64,000 nucleotides of DNA from VRUE01 sp035605695 (GCA_035605695.1 DATNGZ010000017.1:18140-82139); one strand, 5' to 3'; positions 24,739 through 34,038 are shown, counted from the first letter of the stretch. The notes: generated by a model not told the origin, from the sequence alone. Program-made: numbers and translations.

Positions 24739-24849
24739 GGCCCGGGTGGGTGGGGTCGGAGCGTCTTGTACTTTTTCGGCGATTCATCCTCGGCGCAGCC
24801 GCCCACTCTTCACCGAAAAAGTTAAGCGGAGACCCCACCCACCCGGGCC
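24739..24849. repeat. Long nested palindrome, family II copy A (ndk-maf gap)
   Basis: A 19-bp perfect outer stem (GGCCCGGGTGGGTGGGGTC at 24739-24757 with 24831-24849) encloses a core holding GGAGCGTCTTGTACTTTTT and AAAAAGTTAAGCGGA. An inner stem CTTTTTCGG (24771-24779) / CCGAAAAAG (24813-24821) forms within it. The core recurs at 33916-34027 with unrelated outer arms. The element begins one base before the maf TTG start. Confidence 0.92.
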
Positions 24850-24852
24850 CCC

Positions 24853-25260
24853 CTACGCCAACTCTGGAAACCAGATCCCAATCTCGCGCTCGGCCGACTC
24901 ATCCGAGTCAGACCCGTGGACCATGTTGTAGGTGACCTCCAGAGCGAAGTCCCCGCGGATCGACCCGGGCGCAGCCTCGACCGGGTTGGTCGCGCCGATC
25001 AGCTGGCGCGCGGCCGCCACCGCTTCGTGACCCTCCAGCACCATCGCGACCAGGGTGCCGCCGGTGATGAAGGAGACCAGCTCGCCGAAGAAAGGCTTCT
25101 CGGTGTGCTCTTCGTAGTGCTTGTTGGCAATCGGCTCGTCCGCCCGCATTGTCTTCAGCGCCGCGATCCGCAATCCCTTGCGCTCAAAGCGGGCAATCAC
25201 CTCGCCGCTCAGGGCGCGCTCAAAGGCGTCAGGCTTTACGAGGATCAGCGTCCGGCTCAC
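24853..25260 (-). CDS. ndk: Nucleoside diphosphate kinase
   Basis: Ndk transfers phosphate between nucleoside triphosphates and diphosphates through a phosphohistidine. The 135-residue sequence begins MSRTLILVKPDAFERALSGEVIARFERKGL; the active-site block is present as EVTYNMVHGSDSDESAEREIGIWF, with His in VHGSD. Its start overlaps the end of the zinc-ribbon gene by 32 bases. Confidence 0.97.
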   Translation of the reverse strand: MSRTLILVKPDAFERALSGEVIARFERKGLRIAALKTMRADEPIANKHYEEHTEKPFFGELVSFITGGTLVAMVLEGHEAVAAARQLIGATNPVEAAPGSIRGDFALEVTYNMVHGSDSDESAEREIGIWFPELA

Positions 25261-25942
25261 GTGCAGGGCTCCTTTGGGTTCGTTTGGGGGTCGACGCCTC
25301 CTCGGCCGCGGCGCGCGGAGGCGCCTCTTTCCTGGCCGGGCGCGAAGTCTCTTGGTCTTCCTTTACGGGCGCATCCTTGGCCCGCCGGCGTTTGGCGGCC
25401 GGGCGTGTTTCGCGCGGCGCTCGCTCCTCGCGTGATGCGGGGCGCTCCGCTCGTGATTCGCGCCGGCCCTCGCCCTTCGGCTTGCCCTGTCGGGGCCGCC
25501 CTGCCAGCGCGTCTTCGCAGTAGGGACACATCGCCCAGTGCGGGGCGACCGGCTTGCTGCAGCTCGGGCATGGGTCCTTGAGCCGGTGCTGGCATTTCGG
25601 GCAGCGCAGGTAGCTCTTCTCGACGGGGAATTCGCAATTGGGGCACGAGGCCTCGGTCAGCTGGCGCACCTTCAGCTCCGCCGCGCGGATCTCTAGCTCG
25701 CGTTCGTGGGCGTCCTCGAGGAACTCGGGCGGGCGCACGATCGCGTAGACCGCTGTGCCGATGTAGGGGAAGAAAGAGCCGATCGTCGCGCAGGCGACCA
25801 AGAAGGGGTCGGCAATGCGGCGCTTGGCGTCGAAGTATGTGTAGACGATCAGGGCAAGCCAAACGACAACGATCATCAAGATGAAGAGGGTTGCGGCCAA
25901 ATTGAGGCCGTCGTTGCTGATTCCGAAGATCGCTAGTGCCAT
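25229..25942 (-). CDS. Membrane protein with double zinc ribbon and basic disordered tail
   Basis: Two membrane helices (about residues 14-38 and 48-70) precede a cytoplasmic zinc-ribbon region with CPNC/CPKC (residues about 98-117) and CPSC/CPYC (about 124-141). A long Arg/Lys/Glu/Ala-rich tail runs to residue 237. This architecture, PLDc_N-like membrane hairpin plus double zinc ribbon, is common in Thermoleophilia and Rubrobacteria, but the function is not known. The final 32 bases overlap ndk, which is in the same direction. Confidence 0.82.
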   Translation of the reverse strand: MALAIFGISNDGLNLAATLFILMIVVVWLALIVYTYFDAKRRIADPFLVACATIGSFFPYIGTAVYAIVRPPEFLEDAHERELEIRAAELKVRQLTEASCPNCEFPVEKSYLRCPKCQHRLKDPCPSCSKPVAPHWAMCPYCEDALAGRPRQGKPKGEGRRESRAERPASREERAPRETRPAAKRRRAKDAPVKEDQETSRPARKEAPPRAAAEEASTPKRTQRSPAREPDADPRKA

Positions 25943-26010
25943 GGCTGGGCCGCCGGGAGACGGGAGGCGGGCAGTCTACTTCGCCGCCGGGCTCGCGAAC
26001 CCTCGCAGCG

Positions 26011-26042
26011 GAGATTGACCCCACCCCAGTGTGGTCAATCTC
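26011..26042. terminator. 10-bp palindrome downstream of small membrane peptide gene
   Basis: GAGATTGACC (26011-26020) pairs with GGTCAATCTC (26033-26042) across a 12-base loop. It sits in the 120-bp gap between the 42-residue peptide gene and the zinc-ribbon gene. There is no U-run on the minus strand. It could be a terminator-like hairpin or an operator of the zinc-ribbon gene. Confidence 0.4.
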
Positions 26043-26060
26043 GGATGCGCGCGCGCTGGA

Positions 26061-26189
26061 TCAGAGGAACAGCGACCCGAAGAGGTAGCCGATGCCGAAG
26101 AAGACCAGGATCACGGCGGCGACGACGCCGGCGACCAGCGCCATCATCGAGAGCAGTTCCGAGCTGGCGCTTTTAGTGGCGGTTTCCAT
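26061..26189 (-). CDS. 42-residue single-pass membrane peptide
   Basis: ATG 26189, preceded by GAGGA at a distance of eight bases inside the end of folC, opens a 42-codon frame ending in TGA. The peptide has a short polar N-terminus (METATKSASSELLSMM) and one long hydrophobic helix (ALVAGVVAAVILVFFGIGYLFGSLFL). It overlaps the 3' end of folC by 17 bases, suggesting translational coupling. The codon choice is in keeping with the neighbours. No function can be assigned. Confidence 0.6.
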   Translation of the reverse strand: METATKSASSELLSMMALVAGVVAAVILVFFGIGYLFGSLFL

Positions 26190-27384
26190 TGGCCGAATCC
26201 TCGCACAGGGAGAGGGCGGCACGGGCGGGCGCCAGCACGTAGTGGGAGCCCGTAATGAGAAGGATGCCCCCAGGTAGCTCCGAGGCGAGCTGGCGGCCCC
26301 GCCCCACCGCCGCCTTGAAATCCGGCTCCTGCTCGGCCGCCAGGCCGGCCTCTTCGCAGGCAGCGGCGAGTTTGGCGGCGCTGTGGGAACCCGCCCCGGG
26401 GAGCCCGCGAGCTTCTAGCGCCCCTGGCTGCAGCTCGGTGCAGACAGCCCGATCCAGCGCCGGCGCCAGGGCGCGGACCATTGCCGCCGCGTCCTTGTCG
26501 CCGAGCGCGGCGAGGCAGGCGACGACGGGGCGACCGGCCGCGACTTCGCTCAGGCCCTCGGCAAGCGCGGCGGCGCCGTCGGGGTTGTGCGCGGCGTCAA
26601 GGTAGACCGGCGGCTCCTCGGCGATGCGCTCCAGTCGGCCAGGAACGGTCAGGGTCTCCCCCACTGCGGCGACGCGGAGGGGGTCGAGCTCGCCGAGGAA
26701 AGCCTCCGCCGCGGCGCGGGCAAGGGCGAAGTTACGGCGCTGGAAGCGGCCCGCGGCGCGCAGCTCGATCTCGCCGGGGTCCTCGGGAGCGACGATCAGC
26801 TTTGCGCCCCGCTCAGCGGCGCTCCGCTGGGCAAGCTCGGCGACCTCGGCGCTGACCCGGCCGAGGACCAGGGTCGTGTGGTCGCGCAGGACGGCCAGCT
26901 TCTCGGCGGCGATCTCAAGCTCGGTCTCGCCCAACCACTCGGTGTGGTCGAGCCCGATCGAGGTCAGCACCGTGACCCGCGAGGGGATCGTGTTGGTCGC
27001 GTCGAGCCTGCCACCCAGGCCGGCCTCGACCGCGGCGACCTTGACCCGTGCGGCGGCGAAGGCAACGAATGCAGCGGCGGTCGCGAGCTCGAACTGGGTC
27101 ACCGCCTCACCCTCCTCCAGGCTACGGTTGACCGTCTCGGCGGCCTGTGCGGTGCGCTCAACCGCGGCGGCGAACTCGTCGACGCGGATCTCCTCGCCAC
27201 CGATCAAGACGCGTTCGGACCAGCGCAGTGGGTGGGGCGAGATACAGGCACCGGTGCTGAGGCCATGCGCCTCGAGTAGCGCCGCGACCATCCGCGTCAC
27301 CGAGGACTTGCCGTTGGTGCCGACGACGTGGATCGAGGCGAAGCGGTGCTGCGGCATCCCCAGCGCCGTGCTGAGCTTGTGCAT
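26173..27384 (-). CDS. folC: Folylpolyglutamate synthase / dihydrofolate synthase
   Basis: FolC adds glutamate to dihydropteroate and/or folates. The ATP-binding P-loop VVGTNGKSSVTRMVAALL and the Mur-ligase-like core TSIGLDHTEWLGET are clear. ATG 27384 is the first standard start in the frame, but the family's N-terminal motif (YLDSLEPVGWKLGLER) is encoded in frame just upstream of it, to about 27447. No ATG, GTG or TTG occurs there. An ATA codon at 27447 overlaps the valS stop (ATAG) at the place where homologues begin. The true start is therefore probably upstream and non-standard. It follows valS directly. Confidence 0.93.
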   Translation of the reverse strand: MHKLSTALGMPQHRFASIHVVGTNGKSSVTRMVAALLEAHGLSTGACISPHPLRWSERVLIGGEEIRVDEFAAAVERTAQAAETVNRSLEEGEAVTQFELATAAAFVAFAAARVKVAAVEAGLGGRLDATNTIPSRVTVLTSIGLDHTEWLGETELEIAAEKLAVLRDHTTLVLGRVSAEVAELAQRSAAERGAKLIVAPEDPGEIELRAAGRFQRRNFALARAAAEAFLGELDPLRVAAVGETLTVPGRLERIAEEPPVYLDAAHNPDGAAALAEGLSEVAAGRPVVACLAALGDKDAAAMVRALAPALDRAVCTELQPGALEARGLPGAGSHSAAKLAAACEEAGLAAEQEPDFKAAVGRGRQLASELPGGILLITGSHYVLAPARAALSLCEDSANGNRH

Positions 27385-27443
27385 CCGTTCCAGGCCGAGC
27401 TTCCAGCCGACCGGCTCCAGCGAGTCCAGGTATGCCTGCGGGT

Positions 27444-30050
27444 CTATTCGGCGAGCTCCTCGAGCTCGGCCCGGTGGCGCTCGAGCTTGGCCCGCTCCTC
27501 CTCGACCAGCTCGGCCGGCGCCCTGGCGACGAACTTCTCGTTGGCGAGCTTGCCCTCGGCGCGGGAAACCTCGGAGCGCAGCTCCTCGCGGCGCTTCTCG
27601 AGCCGTGCGGCGACGGCCGCAGCATCGATCTCGGCCGAGGCAAGCACCTTGACCGGGCCGACCGCGGCAATCGGGTCTCCACCGTCCTCACTGAACTCAA
27701 AGCGAGCGAGGCGGCCGACGAACTCCGGCGGCTGTTCGCCCTCGACCCGTCCCGAGAGCTTGCTGGCGGCGGGCGCCTCGACCATCTCGCGCCAAGTGCG
27801 CAGGCGGCGGGTGAGCTCGATTCCGCGCTCGACCTCTGCCTCGGCCTCGGGATCAAAGAGCGACTCGTCGGCCCGCGGGAAGGCGTGGACCGCGAGGTGC
27901 CCCTTGCTGGAGGGGTGGTAGGACCAGACCTCCTCGCTGACGAACGGCATAATCGGGTGCAGCAGGGCGAGGGTGCGCTCCAGCACCCAAAGCAGGTGGG
28001 CCGAGACCTCGGCCTCTCCGTCGTAGAGACGCGGCTTGGCGATCTCCAGATACCAGTCGCAGAGCTCCGACCAGAAGAAGGCGTAGGCCTCCTGGGCGGC
28101 GTGGGCGAAGTCGTAGCCGTCGAGCTTCTCGGTAACCGAGGCGATAGTCCGCTCCAGCCGAGAGAGAATCCAGCGGTCCTCGATCTGAGCCGGCCGACGG
28201 GACGATTTCGTGTCATATAGGGACGTTTCAGTCCCGTCGGCGGGGGTTTCGGCGACGTTGAGCAGGATCAGGCGGCTCGCGTTCCAGAGCTTGTTGGCCA
28301 AGTCGCGGCCCTGCTGGACCTTGGCGTCTGAGTAGCGCACGTCCTGGGTCGAGGACATCGCCAGCAGGCCAAAGCGCAACGCGTCGGCGCCGTGGACGTC
28401 GATCTCGTCGAGCGGGTCGATCCCGGTGCCGAGGCTCTTCGACATCCGCCGCCCGTCGCGGGCCTGGATCACCGAGTGCACGTAGACGTCCTTAAAGGGG
28501 ACGTCGCCGGCAAACTCGAGCCCGGTCATGATCATCCGCGCCACCCAGAGGAAGAGGATCTCGCGCGCCGTGGTGAGGAAGCTGGTCGGGTAGAAGGCGC
28601 GCAGCTCGGGTGTGTCGTCGGGCCAGCCGAGGGTGGCAAAGGGCCAGATCGCCGAGCTGAACCAGGTGTCGAGCACGTCCTCCTCCTGGCGCAGTTCACC
28701 GCCGCAGGCGCCGCAGCGCTCCGGCGCCGCTTCCGGGTCCTCAGCGACAAATACCTCTTCGCAGGGATCGCAGTACCAGACCGGGATCCGGTGCCCCCAC
28801 CAGAGCTGGCGCGAGATGCACCAGGGCCGGATCTCCTTCATCCATTCGAGGTAGACGCGCTTCCATTGCTCCGGCGCGATTCGCACCCCGTCGCTTTCAA
28901 CCGCCTCGATCGCCGGCGCCGCCAGCTCGTCCATGCGGCAGAACCACTGCAGTGAGATCAGCGGCTCGATCCGCTCTCCGGAGCGGTGCGAGAAGGGGAC
29001 CGAGTGGGCGTAGGGCTCCTCGGCGCTGAGGACACCCTCCTCGCGCAGAGCCGCCACCACTGCCTCCTGAGCCTCGGCGACGGTCATCCCGGCGAAGCGC
29101 TCCCCGGCCTCGGTGCTGAGGCGCCCGTCGGGCCCAATCGCGACGATCTCCTCGAGGCCATGCTTGCGGCCGATCTCGAAGTCGTTGGGGTCGTGGCCGG
29201 GGGTGATCTTCAGAGCCCCGGTGCCGAACTCGGGATCGACGTGCTCGTCGGCGATGATCGGCAGGCGGCGGCCGACCAGGGGCAGGATGCAGAACTGCCC
29301 GACCAGGTCGCCGTAGCGCTCGTCGCTGGGATTGACTGCGACGGCGGTGTCGGCCAGCATCGTCTCCGGGCGCACGGTGGCGACGGTCAGGACGCGATCG
29401 GAGTCCTCGACCGGGTAGTCGATCGAGTAGAGGGTGTCCTCGACCTCGCGGTTCTCGACCTCAAGGTCGGAGATCGCCGAGTGCGAGCCGGGGTCCCAGT
29501 TGACCATGTAGTTGTCGCGGTAGATGTAGCCCTTGTCGAAGAGCTGCTTGAAGACGCGGTAGACGGCCTTCACGTATCCGTCGTCGAGGGTGAAGCGCTC
29601 GCGCTCGTAGTCGCAGGAAGCGCCGAGACGCTTGTACTGCTCGACGATTCGCGAGCCGTACTCCTGCTTCCAGTCCCAGACCCGCTTGACGAACTCCTCG
29701 CGGCCAAGGTCGTGGCGCGAGACCCCTTCGGCCCGCAACATTTTCTCGACCACCGACTGCGTCGCAATCCCGGCGTGGTCCGTGCCAAGGATCCAAAGCG
29801 AGTTGCGCCCCCGCATCCGGTTCATCCGCACCAGCGCATCCTGCATCGACCCATTCAGCGCATGCCCCATATGCAGCGCCCCGGTCACGTTAGGCGGCGG
29901 GATCGCAACCGAAAAATTCTCCTTCGGCGTTCCCTCTGCGTCCGGATGGAAATACCCCGCCTCAAGCCATTCAGCAAAGATCCGACCCTCAACCTCAGTC
30001 GGGTCGAAACGGGTTATTCCCTCAAGCTTCTCGCGCCGGTCAGCGTCCAC
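27444..30050 (-). CDS. valS: Valyl-tRNA synthetase
   Basis: Class I aminoacyl-tRNA synthetase of 868 residues. The HIGH-type motif is in PPPNVTGALHMGHAL and KMSKS is RRMSKSLG. A zinc-ribbon-like insertion with four cysteines (WYCDPCEEVF...ERCGACGGEL) lies in the middle, an editing domain is present, and the C-terminal coiled coil typical of ValRS closes the protein (AAVAARLEKRREELRSEVSRAEGKLANEKFVARAP). It precedes folC, a conserved neighbourhood. Upstream, the 180-bp gap to clpX holds a small hairpin (30082-30099) and a long palindrome. Confidence 0.97.
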   Translation of the reverse strand: MDADRREKLEGITRFDPTEVEGRIFAEWLEAGYFHPDAEGTPKENFSVAIPPPNVTGALHMGHALNGSMQDALVRMNRMRGRNSLWILGTDHAGIATQSVVEKMLRAEGVSRHDLGREEFVKRVWDWKQEYGSRIVEQYKRLGASCDYERERFTLDDGYVKAVYRVFKQLFDKGYIYRDNYMVNWDPGSHSAISDLEVENREVEDTLYSIDYPVEDSDRVLTVATVRPETMLADTAVAVNPSDERYGDLVGQFCILPLVGRRLPIIADEHVDPEFGTGALKITPGHDPNDFEIGRKHGLEEIVAIGPDGRLSTEAGERFAGMTVAEAQEAVVAALREEGVLSAEEPYAHSVPFSHRSGERIEPLISLQWFCRMDELAAPAIEAVESDGVRIAPEQWKRVYLEWMKEIRPWCISRQLWWGHRIPVWYCDPCEEVFVAEDPEAAPERCGACGGELRQEEDVLDTWFSSAIWPFATLGWPDDTPELRAFYPTSFLTTAREILFLWVARMIMTGLEFAGDVPFKDVYVHSVIQARDGRRMSKSLGTGIDPLDEIDVHGADALRFGLLAMSSTQDVRYSDAKVQQGRDLANKLWNASRLILLNVAETPADGTETSLYDTKSSRRPAQIEDRWILSRLERTIASVTEKLDGYDFAHAAQEAYAFFWSELCDWYLEIAKPRLYDGEAEVSAHLLWVLERTLALLHPIMPFVSEEVWSYHPSSKGHLAVHAFPRADESLFDPEAEAEVERGIELTRRLRTWREMVEAPAASKLSGRVEGEQPPEFVGRLARFEFSEDGGDPIAAVGPVKVLASAEIDAAAVAARLEKRREELRSEVSRAEGKLANEKFVARAPAELVEEERAKLERHRAELEELAE

Positions 30051-30081
30051 GCGCCGAGTCTAGATAGATGCCACCCAAGCC

Positions 30082-30099
30082 GGCCTCAAAGCTGAGGCC
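30082..30099. repeat. Short hairpin in the valS leader
   Basis: GGCCTCA-AAGC-TGAGGCC forms a perfect 7-bp stem with a 4-base loop, 30 bp before the valS start on its mRNA. No T-box features (no T-box sequence or specifier loop) are evident. Confidence 0.5.
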
Positions 30100-30120
30100 C
30101 AAGAGGACACCGCGTGTCGC

Positions 30121-30225
30121 GGAGGGGTCGGGTGCCCCTCTCGCAGAAGCTCAGAGACCACGCTCCGAAGCTTCGAGCGGACCTGCTGCGCAACGGCTTC
30201 TGAGTGAGGGGCACCCGACCCCTCC
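30121..30225. repeat. Long nested palindrome (clpX-valS gap)
   Basis: A perfect 20-bp outer stem (GGAGGGGTCGGGTGCCCCTC at 30121-30140 with 30206-30225) is followed inwards by a 3-nt internal loop and a second stem CAGAAGC (30144-30150) / GCTTCTG (30196-30202). A third small hairpin around CGAAGCTTCG (30166-30175) lies in the centre. The core is unlike those of families I and II. It ends six bases from the clpX stop. Confidence 0.9.
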
Positions 30226-30230
30226 CTCCA

Positions 30231-31520
<1,290 letters not shown>

Positions 31521-31665
31521 CGGAATCCCCTCCTTAGGGGCAATGGTTGCCTACCGGCTCGCGCCCCAAAGCTTAGAGGGAGGTGCAAGCCGGCTCTGTC
31601 AGTGCGGTCGTTTACTGCGCCGAGGAGGCGGTCCCTCCCCGTGACTGGGAACATCCAGGCCAGGC

Positions 31666-32109
31666 ATGCGAATCGAAGCGGTCAGCGAGGAGCAGTTCGA
31701 GCGGCTGCTGCCGCTGATTGCCGCCTACCAGCGCTTCTACGAAGCGGAGACGATCGACGAGGAGCGCAACCGCGCTTTCTTCTCCCGCTTCATCGCCCCC
31801 AGCGAGGACGGGATGCTGCTCGGCGCCTGGCGCGGGGACAAGCTGGCCGGCTACGCCTGTCTCTACTGGAGCTTCACCTCGACCGTCCCGGCCGAGACAG
31901 TGCTGATGAACGACCTCTTCGTCGAGCCGGCGACCCGTAATCAGGGCATCGGCCGCGCCCTGATCGAGGCGAGCGCCACCGTAGCCCGCGAGCGCGGCGC
32001 CCAGCGCCTCGAATGGGCCACCGCCCCCGACAACAAGACCGCCCAGCGCCTCTACGACGCAACCGGCGCCGAGCGCAGCATCTGGATTGAGTACGAGCTG
32101 GGGCTCTAG
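31666..32109 (+). CDS. GNAT-family N-acetyltransferase
   Basis: The 147-residue protein has the GNAT fold with the acetyl-CoA-binding motif A (NDLFVEPATRNQGIGRALIEAS) and motif B (LEWATAPDNKTAQRLYDATGAERSIWIEYEL). The substrate is unknown; similar short proteins acetylate small amines or protein N-termini. It is on the strand opposite to clpX and clpP, together with the AAA ATPase gene downstream. Confidence 0.9.
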   Translation: MRIEAVSEEQFERLLPLIAAYQRFYEAETIDEERNRAFFSRFIAPSEDGMLLGAWRGDKLAGYACLYWSFTSTVPAETVLMNDLFVEPATRNQGIGRALIEASATVARERGAQRLEWATAPDNKTAQRLYDATGAERSIWIEYELGL

Positions 32110-32153
32110 GAGTCGCGCCCTCGTCTCCGCAGACAATTACCTTCGATCAGACC

Positions 32154-32181
32154 TTGACATAAACTTAGAGGTAGCTATAAA
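32154..32181 (+). promoter_or_regulatory. Sigma70-type promoter of the AAA ATPase gene
   Basis: TTGACA (32154-32159) - 16 bases - TATAAA (32176-32181) is a near-perfect housekeeping promoter, in a stretch markedly richer in A+T than the rest of the window. It lies 35 bp before the ATPase ATG. Confidence 0.7.
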
Positions 32182-32193
32182 TTTAGCTTTAGT

Positions 32194-32205
32194 CCTAAAT
32201 TTAGG
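32194..32205. promoter_or_regulatory. Possible operator palindrome CCTAAATTTAGG
   Basis: A perfect 12-bp palindrome lies between the -10 element and the ATG of the AAA ATPase gene. A second TAAATTTAG half-match overlaps the -10 region (32178-32186). The spacing suggests repressor binding at or just after the start of transcription; no dedicated repressor gene is adjacent. Confidence 0.5.
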
Positions 32206-32216
32206 AGATGAGCTAA

Positions 32217-33425
32217 ATGAGTGTTGATCCGGCGGAGCCTTTTACAAATCCCTTTCGCCCCGGCGCGGGACATCGCCCTCCCTACTTGGCAGGACGGGCG
32301 CCTGAGCAGGGGGAGTTCGAGAAACTACTAGACCAGGACGTCATCCTCGAGAACCCGCTGCTCACTGGATTGCGGGGCGTGGGCAAGACTGTCCTGCTGG
32401 AAACCTTCAAGCCCCTTGCAATGCAGCGCGGGTGGATCTGGGTCGGAACTGACCTCTCGGAGTCAGCGAGCGTAAGCGAAGAGGCACTTGCCATCCGACT
32501 CTTGGCTGACCTGTCGGTCGCAACTTCCACCCTGGTGGTGGAAGAGGCGGCAGTTCCCGGATTTGCCGGAGGAAAGGAAGACGTCTACCTTGACTTTCAG
32601 GCTTTGACCGGCATCTACAACTCGACACCCGGCCTGGTAGAGGACAAGCTGAAGGCAGTCCTGGAGATCGCCGCAAAGGTGATAGCAAGGGAGGGAAGCC
32701 GCGGGGTGGTCTTTGCCTATGACGAGGCCCAAAACCTTGCCGACTCGGCAAAGCAGAACGAGTTTCCCCTTTCCCTGCTGCTCGATGTCTTTCAGTCGAT
32801 CCAGCGAAAGGAGATCCCCTTCATGCTGGCGCTGACCGGGCTTCCAACGCTGTTTCCAAAGCTCGTCGAGGCACGCACATTCGCGGAGCGGATGTTTCGC
32901 GTGATCGTTCTGGACAAGCTGAATGAGAAAGCCAGTCGAGAGGCAATCATCAAGCCGATTGAGGACACGCACTGCCCTGTTCAATTTGCCGATGAGTCGG
33001 TAGCGATGATCGCGAGTCATTCGGGGGGATACCCCTACTTCATTCAGTTCATATGCCGAGAAGTCTTTGACGCCTTCTTGCTACTGCAAAGGCAACAAGC
33101 GCCGACTCCGTATTCCGTTCCGTTGGACGCCATCACACTGAAGCTCGACTCTGACTTTTTCGCGGGACGATGGGCGCGAGCGACAGACCGACAGCGCGAT
33201 CTGCTGTGGGCAATCGCAACGCTGGATAGACCGGACGACGAGTTCACCGTGCAGGAAGTTGTCAAAGCGTCGAAAGGGCTCGACAAGCCTTTTACGAGCA
33301 GCCACGTAAACCAGATGCTTGTGAGCCTGTGCGGCGCCGGCCTGATCTACAAGAACCGCTTCGGCAAGTACTCATTCGCCGTCCCACTTTTTGATCGCTT
33401 CATCCTGAGGCAGGCTCAGTTGTAG
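32217..33425 (+). CDS. ORC/Cdc6-like AAA ATPase with C-terminal winged helix
   Basis: The 402-residue protein has Walker A LTGLRGVGKTVLLET (residues about 49-63) and Walker B GVVFAYDEAQNL. Sensor-like segments follow (LALTGLPTLF; IEDTHCPVQFADESVAMIASHSGGYPYFIQF), then a C-terminal winged-helix-like region (FTVQEVVKASKGLDKPFTSSHVNQMLVSLCGAGLIYKNRFGKY). Such ORC-type ATPases often occur as mobile or accessory genes of unknown function. Base composition is lower in GC than the neighbours and the promoter is A+T-rich. The 3' end overlaps the convergent M23 gene by ten bases. Horizontal acquisition is an inference. Confidence 0.85.
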   Translation: MSVDPAEPFTNPFRPGAGHRPPYLAGRAPEQGEFEKLLDQDVILENPLLTGLRGVGKTVLLETFKPLAMQRGWIWVGTDLSESASVSEEALAIRLLADLSVATSTLVVEEAAVPGFAGGKEDVYLDFQALTGIYNSTPGLVEDKLKAVLEIAAKVIAREGSRGVVFAYDEAQNLADSAKQNEFPLSLLLDVFQSIQRKEIPFMLALTGLPTLFPKLVEARTFAERMFRVIVLDKLNEKASREAIIKPIEDTHCPVQFADESVAMIASHSGGYPYFIQFICREVFDAFLLLQRQQAPTPYSVPLDAITLKLDSDFFAGRWARATDRQRDLLWAIATLDRPDDEFTVQEVVKASKGLDKPFTSSHVNQMLVSLCGAGLIYKNRFGKYSFAVPLFDRFILRQAQL

Positions 33426-33913
33426 GCGTCCCAACGCCGAAGTGAGGGCTCGGGGTCTATCGGCTGACCGTGGACGTGGATCTCGAAGTGGAGGTGACAG
33501 CCGATCGTGATCGCGTTGCCGGTCTCCCCCACGGCGCCGACCCGCTCGCCGGTCCAGACCCGGTCGCCCCTGCGGACCAGGGCCGGCCGGGGCATGTGGG
33601 CGTAGAAGTAGCTGCGATCCTCGCCTTCGCCGTGGATCAGCAGGTAGTTGCCGTAGAGGACCGGGTCGTAGCCGCTGCGCAGCACACGGCCGCCCCGAAC
33701 CGCGACCAGCGGCGTGTTGCAGGCGGCAACAATGTCAAAGCCCTCATGAGTCCGCCCACCACTGCGCGACGCACCGAATTCACCGATGTAGCCCCGCGTG
33801 CCGTGCGGGCCGGCGACCGGAAAGACGTGGCCGTAGTACACCGTGCCACCGCTGTGACCGGAGATCTGGGCCGAGGCGGATGCAACGCCAACGGCAAACA
33901 CAGCCAGAGCCAA
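33416..33913 (-). CDS. M23-family (LytM-type) peptidoglycan peptidase, exported
   Basis: An N-terminal hydrophobic segment (ALAVFAVGVASASAQ) acts as a signal peptide. The LytM domain keeps the zinc-ligand motifs THEGFD (HxxxD) and the C-terminal HLHFEIHVHG (HxH), with the intermediate YFYAHM. M23 enzymes cleave peptidoglycan cross-bridges or act as activators when degenerate; here the ligands look intact. The start is uncertain: a TTG at 33913 leaves a normal signal peptide, whereas the longer frame from 33991 runs through the arm of a long palindrome and is probably not natural. It converges with and overlaps the AAA ATPase gene by ten bases. Confidence 0.88.
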   Translation of the reverse strand: MALAVFAVGVASASAQISGHSGGTVYYGHVFPVAGPHGTRGYIGEFGASRSGGRTHEGFDIVAACNTPLVAVRGGRVLRSGYDPVLYGNYLLIHGEGEDRSYFYAHMPRPALVRRGDRVWTGERVGAVGETGNAITIGCHLHFEIHVHGQPIDPEPSLRRWDAYN

Positions 33914-33915
33914 AA

Positions 33916-34027
33916 GGACCGTCCCGATAGGGGTGGAGCGTCTTGTACTTTTTGGGCGCTTAGCTTGAGGCGCCAGCAGGCCACTCTCCATCCAAAAAGT
34001 TAAGCGGAACCCCTATCGGGACGGTCC
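33916..34027. repeat. Long nested palindrome, family II copy B (clpP-M23 gap)
   Basis: A 19-bp outer stem (GGACCGTCCCGATAGGGGT at 33916-33934 with 34009-34027) encloses the same core as at 24739-24849: GGAGCGTCTTGTACTTTTT on the left and AAAAAGTTAAGCGGA on the right. The inner stem is ACTTTTTGG (33947-33955) / CCAAAAAGT (33992-34000), in which the C/G step of copy A is changed on both sides. It abuts the likely M23 start. Confidence 0.92.
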
Positions 34028-34038
34028 CACCCCTCGAC

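Noticed and set aside
24738..24806. Longer Maf protein starting inside the palindrome
   Set aside because: The added residues come from the family II repeat; the conserved Maf N-terminus begins at TTG 24737.
30050..30230. T-box riboswitch before valS
   Set aside because: The leader has hairpins but no T-box sequence, specifier loop or antiterminator that I can recognise.
33916..33993. Longer M23 protein starting at 33991
   Set aside because: The extra residues are encoded by the palindrome arm and core, which recur elsewhere as non-coding repeat; a signal peptide starts properly at 33913.
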